A stretch of DNA of 64,000 bases from an uncultured Oscillibacter sp. (GTDB taxonomy: Bacteria; Bacillota; Clostridia; Oscillospirales; Oscillospiraceae): NCBI GenBank assembly GCA_910579435.1, contig CAJTVF010000005.1, positions 1 to 64,000 on the forward strand. The letters are read 5' to 3'. This document shows, one piece after another, positions 1 through 7,374 of this stretch. The position numbers and the translations under genes were made by a program. Each line of letters opens with the position of its first letter. Position 1 is the stretch's first letter. A model generated the notes under the pieces. The model was not told where the DNA came from. It saw nothing but the letters and a program-made list of their open reading frames with translations, and did no database searches.

Positions 1-33
1 CGGAAATTTATGGCGTAAAGATGTGCGCGGGGA

Positions 34-69
34 TTAAATCAGTGCTTCCTTAAAAGGCGCATAAGACAT
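34..69 (-). other. 11-codon ORF after a good RBS at window edge
   Basis: An ATG at 67-69 follows an AAAGGAGAGA ribosome site on the minus strand, just after the stop of the Wzy-like gene, but the frame closes after 11 codons (TAA at 34-36). It may be the start of a gene cut off by an insertion that continues to the left of the window, or a chance ORF. No function can be given. Confidence 0.25.
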
Positions 70-79
70 TCTCTCCTTT

Positions 80-1432
80 TTATAAGTTTTCCTCCGTCCG
101 GCTGGGGCCGCCGGAGGAGTTCAGAAGACCCAAAGCCAGCCAGAGGTATGGTGTGGAAATGGGAGAACTGACGCCAAAAAACGCTTGAATGCAGTAAGCC
201 AGCGCCGCGCCGCCGCACAGGGCGGCGGTACGGTTCGCGGGGGCCTCCCGGACCCACCGGCGGGCCAGGAGAATCAGGGCGGCCAGATAACAGCCCAGGG
301 CAGGGGCGCCCTGGTTGATCAGCACGCCAAGGTATTCATTGTGGGCGGAGTCCACGGCGGCGCGGATGGTCTGCCCCAGCTCCGGGTCCCAGCGGGTAAA
401 GGCCGCGTCCGTCCGCAGGCCCAGGGTGTCGGGGCCGCCCCCCAGCAGGGGCCGCTCTGAAAACAGGGGCCAGACGCTCCGCCAGATGTACAGCCGCCCG
501 GAGCCGAAAGCATCGTCCCACCGGCCGTGGAGCAGCTCGGAGGCTTCATGGAAAAAGCCCCCCATGCGTCCGCCCCAGAAATAGACGATGGGGAAGGCGG
601 CCAGGAACAGGCACAGGACCCAGATGACCAGGATTTTTCGCCGCCGCTTATCCGCCGCCAGTACGGGCAGGGAAAAAGCCGCGCCGCCGCAGACGCCCAG
701 AACGCCCCCTGCCACAAAGGAGCGCAGCAGCGTCCCCAGGGACAGGGCCAGGGGGACCAGCAGCCAGAAGCGCCGCTTCTCCCGGAGCTTGACCAGGGCG
801 GTCCAGAACACGGGGATGGCTATGGACAGAACGGCGGCGTGGATGTCGGCGTTGCCCAGAGTTCCCAGAAATTCTCCGGAGTATAAACGGTTTCCGTCGT
901 AATACGTCATCCCCTGAGGATAAAGGCGGAAGGGGTTGCACCCCTGAAACTGGCAAATGGCAAGGAGACAGTTGAGGCTGACGGCGGAGGCGAAAATCCA
1001 CAGGTGCCGCTTTCTGGCCCGGCCATACCGGGAGAGGAGGAGGAACCCGCCGCAGTACAGCGTCAGCGTAATCAGCCCCTCCCGCCGGGGACTTCCCCAG
1101 AAGGCGGTGTTCCGGTTCGGGGAAACGAGCGTTGAGAGAAGGGAAAAAAGCCAATAGCCCAGGACGCAAAGCTCCGGGGCCCGCCAGGGACGGCGGGGCG
1201 GGGCCGCGCCCACCAAGGCCAGCTCGCCCCGCAGCAGCAGCGCCGCCGCCAGGCTTCCCCCGCCGGCCAGGAGGTATGCCAGGAACTTCCATTCCGTCAG
1301 GTTCGCGTAGCCCTCGAAGCCGAAAAACAGCAGATAGGGGCCCAGCATCAGGCATAAGAACGCATCCGCCAGAACCTCCATAGGGGTCGGGGAAGCCGGA
1401 TTGCCCCCGGCGCCGCGGGGATGTGGTTTCAT
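80..1432 (-). CDS. O-antigen ligase/polymerase-like membrane protein
   Basis: Predicted 450-residue multi-spanning membrane protein of the O-antigen ligase/Wzy family (PF04932-like). The family signature is in the C-terminal half: a GRLYIW..PLF...PLLGGGP stretch followed by an SAHNEYL motif in the large extracellular loop. Members polymerise or transfer lipid-linked glycans on the outer face of the membrane. An open frame runs further upstream to 1597, but that part lies in a MITE-like element. The ATG at 1430-1432 has a GGGAGGG ribosome site 8 bases before it, so I use that start. The gene stands alone, far from the main glycan locus, so its glycan substrate cannot be told. Ligase versus polymerase is not resolvable from sequence. 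Confidence 0.8.
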   Translation of the reverse strand: MKPHPRGAGGNPASPTPMEVLADAFLCLMLGPYLLFFGFEGYANLTEWKFLAYLLAGGGSLAAALLLRGELALVGAAPPRRPWRAPELCVLGYWLFSLLSTLVSPNRNTAFWGSPRREGLITLTLYCGGFLLLSRYGRARKRHLWIFASAVSLNCLLAICQFQGCNPFRLYPQGMTYYDGNRLYSGEFLGTLGNADIHAAVLSIAIPVFWTALVKLREKRRFWLLVPLALSLGTLLRSFVAGGVLGVCGGAAFSLPVLAADKRRRKILVIWVLCLFLAAFPIVYFWGGRMGGFFHEASELLHGRWDDAFGSGRLYIWRSVWPLFSERPLLGGGPDTLGLRTDAAFTRWDPELGQTIRAAVDSAHNEYLGVLINQGAPALGCYLAALILLARRWVREAPANRTAALCGGAALAYCIQAFFGVSSPISTPYLWLALGLLNSSGGPSRTEENL

Positions 1433-1455
1433 GTCGTTTCCCTCCCGGTTTGGCC

Positions 1456-1621
1456 TTAGAGCCTGTTTAAAATCTCCGTGCATACCGCCTGAGCGGGTCT
1501 TTTTCCGCCACTCTGCGTTAAATTTTTTTGCCGGGCGACAGCCCGCCTTCAAAAATTTGCCTTGATTGGCAAAAAAATCCCCACCCATGCGGCACACCCG
1601 GAGATATTAAACAGGCTCTTA
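1456..1621. mobile_element. MITE-like element with TTA target duplication
   Basis: A 160-bp non-coding element (1459-1618) has near-perfect terminal inverted repeats of about 20 bp, GAGCCTGTTTAAAATCTCCG at the left and its complement with one mismatch at the right. TTA flanks both ends (1456-1458 and 1619-1621). This matches the TNA target duplication known for IS1031-group members of the IS5 family, so it may be a MITE moved by such an IS; that assignment is inference. The right TTA is the complement of the parB stop codon. Confidence 0.75.
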
Positions 1622-2542
1622 CAGGCTGTTTTTCAGGGCCTCCACCGCCCGGCGGAGCTCCTCCAGGTTCTGAAGGCAGGTCTCCAGCTTCTTTTTCGCC
1701 GCCTCCCGGTCTGCCTCCTCTCCCAGCTCCAAGGCTTTCATCTGGGCCGTGGAGCGGCGGATGGAACGGCCGAAGGATTCCACTGTCCGCAGGGGGGAGG
1801 GAGCGGCCTTGGGGGGCGGGGGCGGCAGCTCCGCCGCTTTGGCCCAGGCGACGGCCCGGTGAACCAGGGCGGGGAAATCCTCCTGCCGGTCCGCCTTGCT
1901 TACAAATTCCTCCACCACGGGGTAAAGGTGCTGGTTTTTCTTCCTGGCCAGCTCATAGGCGTCGGTCATGGTCATCTGCCCGCCCTCCGCCCAGGCCGTC
2001 AGGGTCCCGTTCAGATTCAAAAGGTCCAGGTACCGTTCCACGGTGGCCCGGCTTAACTCCGTCTGCTCCGCCATCAGCTCTGCCTGTTCCTTCACGTTCT
2101 CCGGGAGCCGCCCCTCCTGGCGCAGAACATCCCGCAGCGTTTCCAGCTGCCGGGCCATGTCGAAGGGGGACAGGTTCCTCCGGTGGAGGTTGGCCCCCAT
2201 CAGGGCCCGGAGCTCCGCCAGCTTGTCCGGGTATTCCCGGATCTTGCAGGGGACGGAGGACTTTCCCAGCTTCCGGGCGGCGGCTACCCGCCGGTGCCCG
2301 CTGACGATGCGCCAGCGGCCCTCCCCGGCGGGAGTGACCACGATGTCCTCTAAAAAACCGTCCTTCTCCACGGAGGACAGGGTGGCCTGGAACTGCTCGT
2401 CCTCCGCCATGGAAAAGCGGTTCATGGGGTTGTCCTCCAGCGCCTCCACCGGGAGGGAGCGGACCAGCTCGCTGTTGACGGCGGCGGCGTTCTCCGCGGT
2501 TTTCTGCAGGGTGGAAAAAATGGAGGCGGTCTTTTTTGCCAT
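1619..2542 (-). CDS. parB: ParB/RepB/Spo0J-family partition protein
   Basis: A 307-residue ParB-type protein. The N-terminal domain (about residues 28-125) carries the SGHRR nucleotide-binding motif and the following ANLHRRNLSPFDMA segment typical of CTP-binding ParB proteins. A helix-turn-helix region follows (about 130-185), then a proline-rich linker and a helical C-terminal part rich in Ala/Glu/Lys, probably for dimerisation. It should bind parS-type sites and work with the ParA ATPase encoded 3 bp upstream. The stop codon TAA coincides with the target duplication of the neighbouring MITE, so the native C-terminus may have been altered slightly. Plasmid, integrative-element or chromosomal origin cannot be decided here. 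Confidence 0.92.
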   Translation of the reverse strand: MAKKTASIFSTLQKTAENAAAVNSELVRSLPVEALEDNPMNRFSMAEDEQFQATLSSVEKDGFLEDIVVTPAGEGRWRIVSGHRRVAAARKLGKSSVPCKIREYPDKLAELRALMGANLHRRNLSPFDMARQLETLRDVLRQEGRLPENVKEQAELMAEQTELSRATVERYLDLLNLNGTLTAWAEGGQMTMTDAYELARKKNQHLYPVVEEFVSKADRQEDFPALVHRAVAWAKAAELPPPPPKAAPSPLRTVESFGRSIRRSTAQMKALELGEEADREAAKKKLETCLQNLEELRRAVEALKNSL

Positions 2543-2545
2543 GCC

Positions 2546-3316
2546 TCAGCCCCCCATTCTCGCCAGCATCTCGTCCGCCAGGGCGGCGTAATCCTGGGCG
2601 GCGGAACAGCGGGGGGAATACTGCCGCAGGGGCAAAAGGGCAATGGGGGCCTTTTTTACGTCGATGTTCTTTCGTATGTAGGCTTTGAAAGCCAGCTCCG
2701 GCAGCAGGGCCGGAAGGTTCGCGATCATCTCCCGGTCCAGGCTGGACCCGGTTTCCACGGCGGTCATAAAGATACCCAGGGCCCGGAGGTCCGGATTCCC
2801 CCCCGCCCGGACCTCCCGCACGGTCTCCAGCATTACGTCATAGCCCTCAATGGAGTTCTTGTCCACCTTGATGGGAATGAGGATGTACTGGACGGCCATC
2901 AGCACGTTGATGTTGAACAGGGATTCCAGGGAGGGGGAGCAGTCGAAGAAGACGTAACCGTAAGTATCCGGGATCTGGGGCAGGAGGCGGCGCAGCACGG
3001 TGTCCCGCCCGAAGCGCAGCTCCTGCATGGCGACCAGGGCCGGGGCCAGCAGGGTGCCGCCCCGGATGAGGTCCAGCCCCTCCACGGAGGTGCGGCAGAC
3101 GGCGTCCGCCAAGGAGGGGCCCTTTCCGCAGATCACGTCCGTCAGGGTGGCGGCGGGGACCTCGGTCAGATGCAGGTTGCTGGTGGCGTTGCCCTGGGTG
3201 TCGGTGTCCACCAGAAGGACCCGTTCCCGCCGGGCCGCCAGCTCCCCGGCCAGGTTGATGGCGGAGGTGGTTTTTCCCGTGCCGCCCTTCTGGTTCATGA
3301 TGGCGACGGTTTTCAT
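2546..3316 (-). CDS. parA: ParA/Soj-family partition ATPase
   Basis: A 256-residue ParA/MinD-superfamily ATPase with the deviant Walker A motif KGGTGKTT (residues 10-17, signature Lys at 11 and catalytic Lys at 15), the switch motif DTDTQGN (about 37-43) and the FFDCSPSLESL Walker B region near residue 125. It lacks an N-terminal helix-turn-helix extension, so it is the short Soj-like form. It would bind DNA nonspecifically as an ATP dimer and be stimulated by ParB. Its ATG overlaps the stop of the small ribbon-helix-helix gene upstream (ATGA), so the three genes form one translationally coupled operon. Confidence 0.95.
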   Translation of the reverse strand: MKTVAIMNQKGGTGKTTSAINLAGELAARRERVLLVDTDTQGNATSNLHLTEVPAATLTDVICGKGPSLADAVCRTSVEGLDLIRGGTLLAPALVAMQELRFGRDTVLRRLLPQIPDTYGYVFFDCSPSLESLFNINVLMAVQYILIPIKVDKNSIEGYDVMLETVREVRAGGNPDLRALGIFMTAVETGSSLDREMIANLPALLPELAFKAYIRKNIDVKKAPIALLPLRQYSPRCSAAQDYAALADEMLARMGG

Positions 3317-3486
3317 GCGCGGTCCTCCTTTCGCTCCAGGGCCTCGATGCTGCTGACCTGCTCCAGCACGCTGTCCAGAATGAGCTGGCTCATGCTCATC
3401 TGGAGCTTGGCGGCGGTCATTTTAATGCGGGTCCGCTGGTCCTCCGTGGCGTAAACCAGCAGCTTTACCTTTTTTTCGCCTTCCAT
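3313..3486 (-). CDS. small ribbon-helix-helix DNA-binding protein
   Basis: A 57-residue frame, below the usual ORF cutoff, starting at ATG 3484-3486 after an AGGAGG site with 7-base spacing and ending in a 4-base overlap with parA. A short basic beta segment (KKVKLLVYA) is followed by two predicted helices (EDQRTRIKMTAAKLQ and SMSQLILDSVLEQV). This is the layout of CopG/ParG-type ribbon-helix-helix regulators, which often sit first in partition operons and repress them. The GACAT boxes overlapping the promoter just upstream are the natural candidate operator. The assignment rests on size, fold pattern and position. Confidence 0.75.
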   Translation of the reverse strand: MEGEKKVKLLVYATEDQRTRIKMTAAKLQMSMSQLILDSVLEQVSSIEALERKEDRA

Positions 3487-3507
3487 CGGCAAATCCTCCT
3501 ATAATCC

Positions 3508-3554
3508 GACATTTTGACATCATTCGATATGAGACAGTATGACATCATAATGTC
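3508..3554. promoter_or_regulatory. iterated GACAT boxes, likely partition operator
   Basis: GACAT occurs at 3508-3512, 3516-3520 and 3541-3545, with the inverted copy ATGTC at 3550-3554. TGACATCAT is repeated directly at 3515-3523 and 3540-3548, 25 bp apart, and GACATcataATGTC is palindromic. The boxes cover the -10 and start region of the partition promoter, as expected for autoregulation by a ribbon-helix-helix protein. Confidence 0.6.
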
Positions 3555-3564
3555 CCGCCGTCAA
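3536..3564 (-). promoter_or_regulatory. sigma70-type promoter of the partition operon
   Basis: Minus-strand TTGACG (3559-3564), 17-base spacer, CATACT (3536-3541). It lies about 50 bp upstream of the ribbon-helix-helix start codon and overlaps the GACAT boxes. Confidence 0.6.
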
Positions 3565-3600
3565 GGGGAAATTTGACGATTCCCCTTGCGGAACGAGGAC

Positions 3601-3609
3601 TGTTATGAT
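3601..3609 (+). promoter_or_regulatory. extended -10 promoter for the LRR gene
   Basis: TGTTATGAT (TG, one base, then TATGAT at 3604-3609) is an extended -10 element. No good -35 at 17 bp was seen. It would give a leader of about 170 bases holding both palindromes before the BspA-like gene. Confidence 0.4.
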
Positions 3610-3692
3610 AGAATCAGGTTAAAAATCCAAGCGTTTCCATCCAAAAGGGTCCGGGACCGGCTCCGGCCGGGCGGACTCAGGGAGAAACCGAA

Positions 3693-3749
3693 GAACCCTA
3701 GGGGCCCCTAGGGTTCCATTCCATTCCATATGTATGGAATGGAATGGAA
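3693..3749. repeat. two overlapping perfect palindromes in the 5' leader
   Basis: A perfect 24-bp palindrome (3693-3716, arms GAACCCTAGGGG) runs directly into a 17-bp perfect stem (left arm 3714-3730, right arm 3733-3749) made of CCATT pentamers with a 2-base loop. Both lie in the presumed leader of the LRR gene and about 200 bp from the partition genes. They could act as RNA hairpins, as a partition site, or as a repeat element. Confidence 0.7.
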
Positions 3750-3786
3750 TGGAAGGAACAGCTGAATAGAAAAGGAGAGAATGGTT

Positions 3787-5535
3787 ATGAAAAACTGGCG
3801 GCTGGGTTTATCGCTGTCATTGGGACTGGCTCTTTCCCTGGTTCTGCTTTGCGGAACGGCCCTGGCGGCGGAGGCGGCGTCAGGCAGCTGGACGGACTAT
3901 AAGCTCAGGCCCGGATACGGCGGGACCTGGACGCTGGACAGCGAGGGGACGCTGACCTTTGAGGGGAAGGGGGTTATCCCCCCGGAGGAGCCGAACGGCG
4001 GGGCGGAGTGGCTTCGTTACCGGGATTCCGTCAGGAAAATCGTGATCGGCTCCGGGGTCACGGAGCTGACCTACCATGTGTTCGCGGAATATAAAGAGCT
4101 TCAGGCGGTGGAGATCCCCGAGAGTGTCACCGCCATCCTGGACGGCGCGTTCCGTGGGTGCGTCAGTCTTACTTCTGTGACGATCCCCGCCAGCGTCGTT
4201 TCCCTCTCCACTCCCCAGGAGGAGGGGGAAAGGGTATATCATGGCGCGTTTGGGGGCTGCACGGGCCTGCGGGAGGCGGATATCGCCGCCAGGGACATTG
4301 GCCCGAGGGCCTTCACCGGCTGCTCATCGCTGTCGAGGGTGACGCTGCGGGAGGGCGTGGAGACCATCGGGGACGATGCGTTCCTGAACTGCGGCCTGGA
4401 GGAGCTGACCCTTCCCGCCAGCTTGCAGGATATGGGGCTCAGAGCGCTGTACAACAACACCTATTTAAATAATATTAAAGTCGCCGCCGGAAGCACGGCC
4501 TACCAATCCATAAACGGCGTGGTGTTCAGCAGAGACGGGAGCGGGCTGACGCTGTGCCCCCCGGGGAAAAAGGGACGCTTCATCATTCCCGAGGGTACGA
4601 AAACCATTGCCGCCTCGGCGTTTATTAGCTGCGGGGGACTGACCGGGGTGGATATCCCGGAGGGCGTGGTTTCCATTGGGGACGAGGCGTTTATGGACTG
4701 CGCGGCCCTGGCGGAGGCGGCACTGCCCCAGAGTGTCGAGGCGGTGGGAGCCCATGCCTTCGACGGATGCTCCGGGCTGACCCGGCTGGAGCTGGGGCGT
4801 GTGGAGACCATCGGGGACAGAGCCTTTTGGGGGTGCGGGACCCTGTCTTCCGTAACCCTGCCCGACAGCCTGACAAGCGTTGGCATGGCAGCGTTTGGCG
4901 ACTGCACAAAACTGACCTCCGTAGTCATTCCCGGGAGCCTGAAGGAGGTTCCCGGAAATATGTTCACTTCATGCGTCAATATCAGCTCCGTGACGCTGGA
5001 GGACGGCGTCCAGACCGTGGGGGAATCGGCCTTTTCCACCGGAAGCCATCTTACGCTTGTGGTGATACCCAAGAGCGTGACGAGGATTGAAACCGGCGCC
5101 TTTTCCGGGGCCGGCGCAAAAAACATGGTGGTTCATTACGCCGGGACAGAGGATGAGTGGAACCAGATTAAGACAGGCGCCAGCCCCTTTGAAGATTCCG
5201 CCGTGATTCTTTACGGAAGCGTGGGCCCGGTCAGGCCGGTGATTCAAAAAGTGGTGAAGTGGAACTATGTCCGCAAGCCTGAGAGGGACAGAATTCTGCT
5301 GTACCTTACGCCGGAGCTGGACAACATCGGCCCGGCCGGAACCGTCGTTGTCGGCGCCGCCATTTACAAAGGGGGGCGTATGATGGATTTCCAGGAGGCG
5401 AAGCTCCAGGTGGAGCCGGGCCTGCACAGCTATCCCATGGACCCTCTGGTGTTCATGACGGATGAAATGGAAGACAGCTGCAAGGTATTTCTCTTGGAAG
5501 ACGGAGGACTGGTTCCCCTGGCGAAATGGGGATAA
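3787..5535 (+). CDS. secreted BspA-like leucine-rich repeat protein
   Basis: About 582 residues. The ATG at 3787 sits 7 bases after AAGGAGAG, whereas the in-frame ATG at 3781 is too close to it. A signal peptide (residues about 1-28, ending at LAAEAA) is followed by a GTW.LDSEGTLTFEG strand motif and then about nine BspA/TpLRR-type LRR_5 repeats (residues about 80-460) with the recurring pattern VTIP..V..IG..AF.GC..L. Such repeats mediate surface binding in many gut bacteria. The last 100 residues form a separate domain ending in KVFLLEDGGLVPL, a module also seen at the ends of the proteins at 7375-8220 and 13366-14445. No SLH or sortase anchor is seen, so how it stays on the surface is unknown. 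Confidence 0.88.
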   Translation: MKNWRLGLSLSLGLALSLVLLCGTALAAEAASGSWTDYKLRPGYGGTWTLDSEGTLTFEGKGVIPPEEPNGGAEWLRYRDSVRKIVIGSGVTELTYHVFAEYKELQAVEIPESVTAILDGAFRGCVSLTSVTIPASVVSLSTPQEEGERVYHGAFGGCTGLREADIAARDIGPRAFTGCSSLSRVTLREGVETIGDDAFLNCGLEELTLPASLQDMGLRALYNNTYLNNIKVAAGSTAYQSINGVVFSRDGSGLTLCPPGKKGRFIIPEGTKTIAASAFISCGGLTGVDIPEGVVSIGDEAFMDCAALAEAALPQSVEAVGAHAFDGCSGLTRLELGRVETIGDRAFWGCGTLSSVTLPDSLTSVGMAAFGDCTKLTSVVIPGSLKEVPGNMFTSCVNISSVTLEDGVQTVGESAFSTGSHLTLVVIPKSVTRIETGAFSGAGAKNMVVHYAGTEDEWNQIKTGASPFEDSAVILYGSVGPVRPVIQKVVKWNYVRKPERDRILLYLTPELDNIGPAGTVVVGAAIYKGGRMMDFQEAKLQVEPGLHSYPMDPLVFMTDEMEDSCKVFLLEDGGLVPLAKWG

Positions 5536-5539
5536 AAAA

Positions 5540-5568
5540 AAGCCTGCGGGTTTCCCGCAGGCTTTTTA
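5540..5568 (+). terminator. intrinsic terminator after the LRR gene
   Basis: GCCTGCGGG stem with a TTT loop and its complement, followed by TTTTTATA, 6 bp after the stop codon. A run of A on the other side lets it work in both directions between convergent genes. Confidence 0.9.
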
Positions 5569-5578
5569 TAGTTGACGC

Positions 5579-5746
5579 AGTTGAAAAGAAGTAAAGACTT
5601 CTTTTCAACTTGTGCGGTGAAGATTCGCCGCACAGGCCGCATAGCGGCCTCGCGTCAGACTTCATAGTCAGCGCACGGGCTTTGCCCGACAGCGGCTCTG
5701 CCGCTGTCGAAAATCGGTATTTACCGATTTTCAAGTGTGCTGACTA
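5579..5746. repeat. dense array of hairpins with a four-way-junction fold
   Basis: Six hairpins lie end to end between two convergent genes: 5579-5610 (14-bp stem, AAAG loop), 5611-5634, 5634-5650, 5676-5688, 5687-5709 (10-bp stem) and 5709-5732 (11-bp stem). The last three are enclosed by a 12-bp outer stem, 5665-5676 with 5735-5746, with one G-U type mismatch. That gives a closed four-way junction of 82 bases. No coding sequence is present. It resembles a folded repeat or MITE more than a simple terminator. No second copy was seen in the window. Confidence 0.7.
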
Positions 5747-5751
5747 TATCA

Positions 5752-7146
5752 TCAGGTCTGGAGTAAAACCGCCGCAGGGGCCGGATAGGAACGGAGTGCG
5801 GCCTCCAGAAAGCGGGGATTCCCGCTGTAAAAGGCGGCCAGCAGACAGGCGGCGCTTTTAACGGCGCCGGCGGCCAGCCGGATTTCCTCCGGCCGGCCGT
5901 CCGCGCCGCCTGCGTTCGGACTGTAATCCGTTTCAGCCAGGGATAAAACCTCCTGGCCCAAAAGGTCCAGTTCGCCGTTTTCATACCAATAGAGGACGGA
6001 ACCAGAGGGGAGAAGAACCTGATATCCCGCCGGGTCGGTCGCCCGGTAGACCCCGGCTCCCGCCAGGAACAGCCCGCCGTCCCGCCCGGGGCCGCCGTCC
6101 AGAGAGGCGGCCAGATCCGCCAGATAGCTTTCTCCGCCTATGCAGACGATGTTCCACATATGGGGAGTGGGGATGGAGTCGTTTTCCTGCATCAGCCCGC
6201 TTACCGTATAGCATTTCGCGTCTTGAAGGCCGGACAAGCCGCACAGGTACTGGAACGCCTTAGCCCAGCCCTCGCCCGACGCATCCGTCCCGGGGTCGCC
6301 GTCCAGCGCCCGGACCATCTGCCAGGGATCGCCGAACGCGCCGCCGGGCTCTGCCCTGCCGCCGGGGCCCGCCAGGGCCCGGAGCTCTTCCTGGAAGGAC
6401 AGGAGCTTTTGATGGTCGGACTCATCCCTGTGTGCGGCGGCAATGGCCTGGGCATTTCGGACCGCCGTGCCGACGGCGGACACGTCCTCTCTCACCGCTG
6501 CGGCATCCTCGCCCCGGTACTCCGGGGCGGCGGAGAAGGTAAAGTGAAAATCGCCCTCCAAAAGGACGGAAGCCGGGGCCTCCTCCGTCTCCGGGACGGC
6601 CCGGAGGGCGGGGACGGCGTAGGCGATGGGAGCGGACCGGTCAAGCCAATAGAGCCCGGGGCCCAGGTCCGCCAGCAGGGACTGGAAAACCTCTCCGGCA
6701 TTGAATCCGGCGACGCCGTTTACCGCAGCGGCGGCCTGGGGGCTGACCCCGCCCTCCTCCAGAACGGGGCGGCCGTCCAGATCCTCGGCGGTCCAGGAGG
6801 TTTTGGGGACCAGCCGGGAAAGGGGAATGGTAAAGTCCGTGCTTCCGCCGGACGCCGCCGCGTCCATCAAAAGGCCCTTCAAAGCGTCGTAGAGCTTTTG
6901 GTCAAGGCCCGTCAGGCGGTCGCCCTCCGGGTCCCGGGCGGCCTTGGCGGAGCTCCCGTAAAATTGCTGCATCACGTAAGCGGCAAAAAGCTCTTGGCTG
7001 TCCGCGCCGGCCTCCTTAGGAGACCAGACGGAAACCACGGTTTCTGCCGCGTCCGGCGGCTGCTCCGCCGCCAGCGCCGGGGCGGGCGGCAGGCAGAGCG
7101 CCGCCAGCAGGGCCAGCAGCGGCCCCGCAATCCATTTCCTTATCAT
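5752..7146 (-). CDS. secreted transglutaminase-fold protein lacking catalytic Cys
   Basis: 464 residues from ATG 7144-7146, which follows a GGAAAGG site; an upstream in-frame GTG has no site. A signal peptide (about 1-27) ends in ALAAEQ. The C-terminal third matches the transglutaminase-like core: EGWAKAFQYLCGL near residue 290, PHMWNIVCIGG near 329 (His) and YLADL near 342 (Asp). In active relatives the first motif reads VCEGYAKAF; here it is SGEGWAKAF, so Gly replaces the catalytic Cys. The protein is thus probably a non-catalytic binding or structural version, unless another cysteine acts. It is convergent with the LRR gene. Compare the intact relative at 26158-27885. Confidence 0.72.
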   Translation of the reverse strand: MIRKWIAGPLLALLAALCLPPAPALAAEQPPDAAETVVSVWSPKEAGADSQELFAAYVMQQFYGSSAKAARDPEGDRLTGLDQKLYDALKGLLMDAAASGGSTDFTIPLSRLVPKTSWTAEDLDGRPVLEEGGVSPQAAAAVNGVAGFNAGEVFQSLLADLGPGLYWLDRSAPIAYAVPALRAVPETEEAPASVLLEGDFHFTFSAAPEYRGEDAAAVREDVSAVGTAVRNAQAIAAAHRDESDHQKLLSFQEELRALAGPGGRAEPGGAFGDPWQMVRALDGDPGTDASGEGWAKAFQYLCGLSGLQDAKCYTVSGLMQENDSIPTPHMWNIVCIGGESYLADLAASLDGGPGRDGGLFLAGAGVYRATDPAGYQVLLPSGSVLYWYENGELDLLGQEVLSLAETDYSPNAGGADGRPEEIRLAAGAVKSAACLLAAFYSGNPRFLEAALRSYPAPAAVLLQT

Positions 7147-7297
7147 TTCGTACCTTTCCGGATAAGATTCCAAGCGTCCCGCCAAAAGGCGGATGCAAAC
7201 CATGCTTACTCTTGTATTTTACCGTGGCCTTCCGGTGGTGTCAAGGAAAAACTATGTTACAAATTTCTGTAACAATCCCCGTTACAGTAGTTTCCTG

Positions 7298-7326
7298 TTG
7301 CATTTTCCGAAACTTTCCTGTAAAAT
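7298..7326 (+). promoter_or_regulatory. sigma70-type promoter for the thioredoxin-like gene
   Basis: TTGCAT (7298-7303), 17-base spacer, TAAAAT (7321-7326), about 50 bp before the start codon. Upstream, GTTAC/GTAAC half-sites repeat at about 7254-7286 and could be an operator. Confidence 0.6.
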
Positions 7327-7374
7327 AAAAAAGGAAAACCAAAACCGCTCCGGCGGAGAAGCGAGGAGAAGCGT

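Noticed and set aside
1430..1597. Longer N-terminus for the Wzy-like gene from GTG 1597
   Set aside because: That part is encoded inside the MITE-like element; the ATG at 1432 has a strong ribosome site.
5665..5746. tRNA gene, because of the four-way-junction fold and 82-base length
   Set aside because: The acceptor-like stem is 12 bp and there is no T-loop GTTCRA motif, CCA end or plausible anticodon arm.
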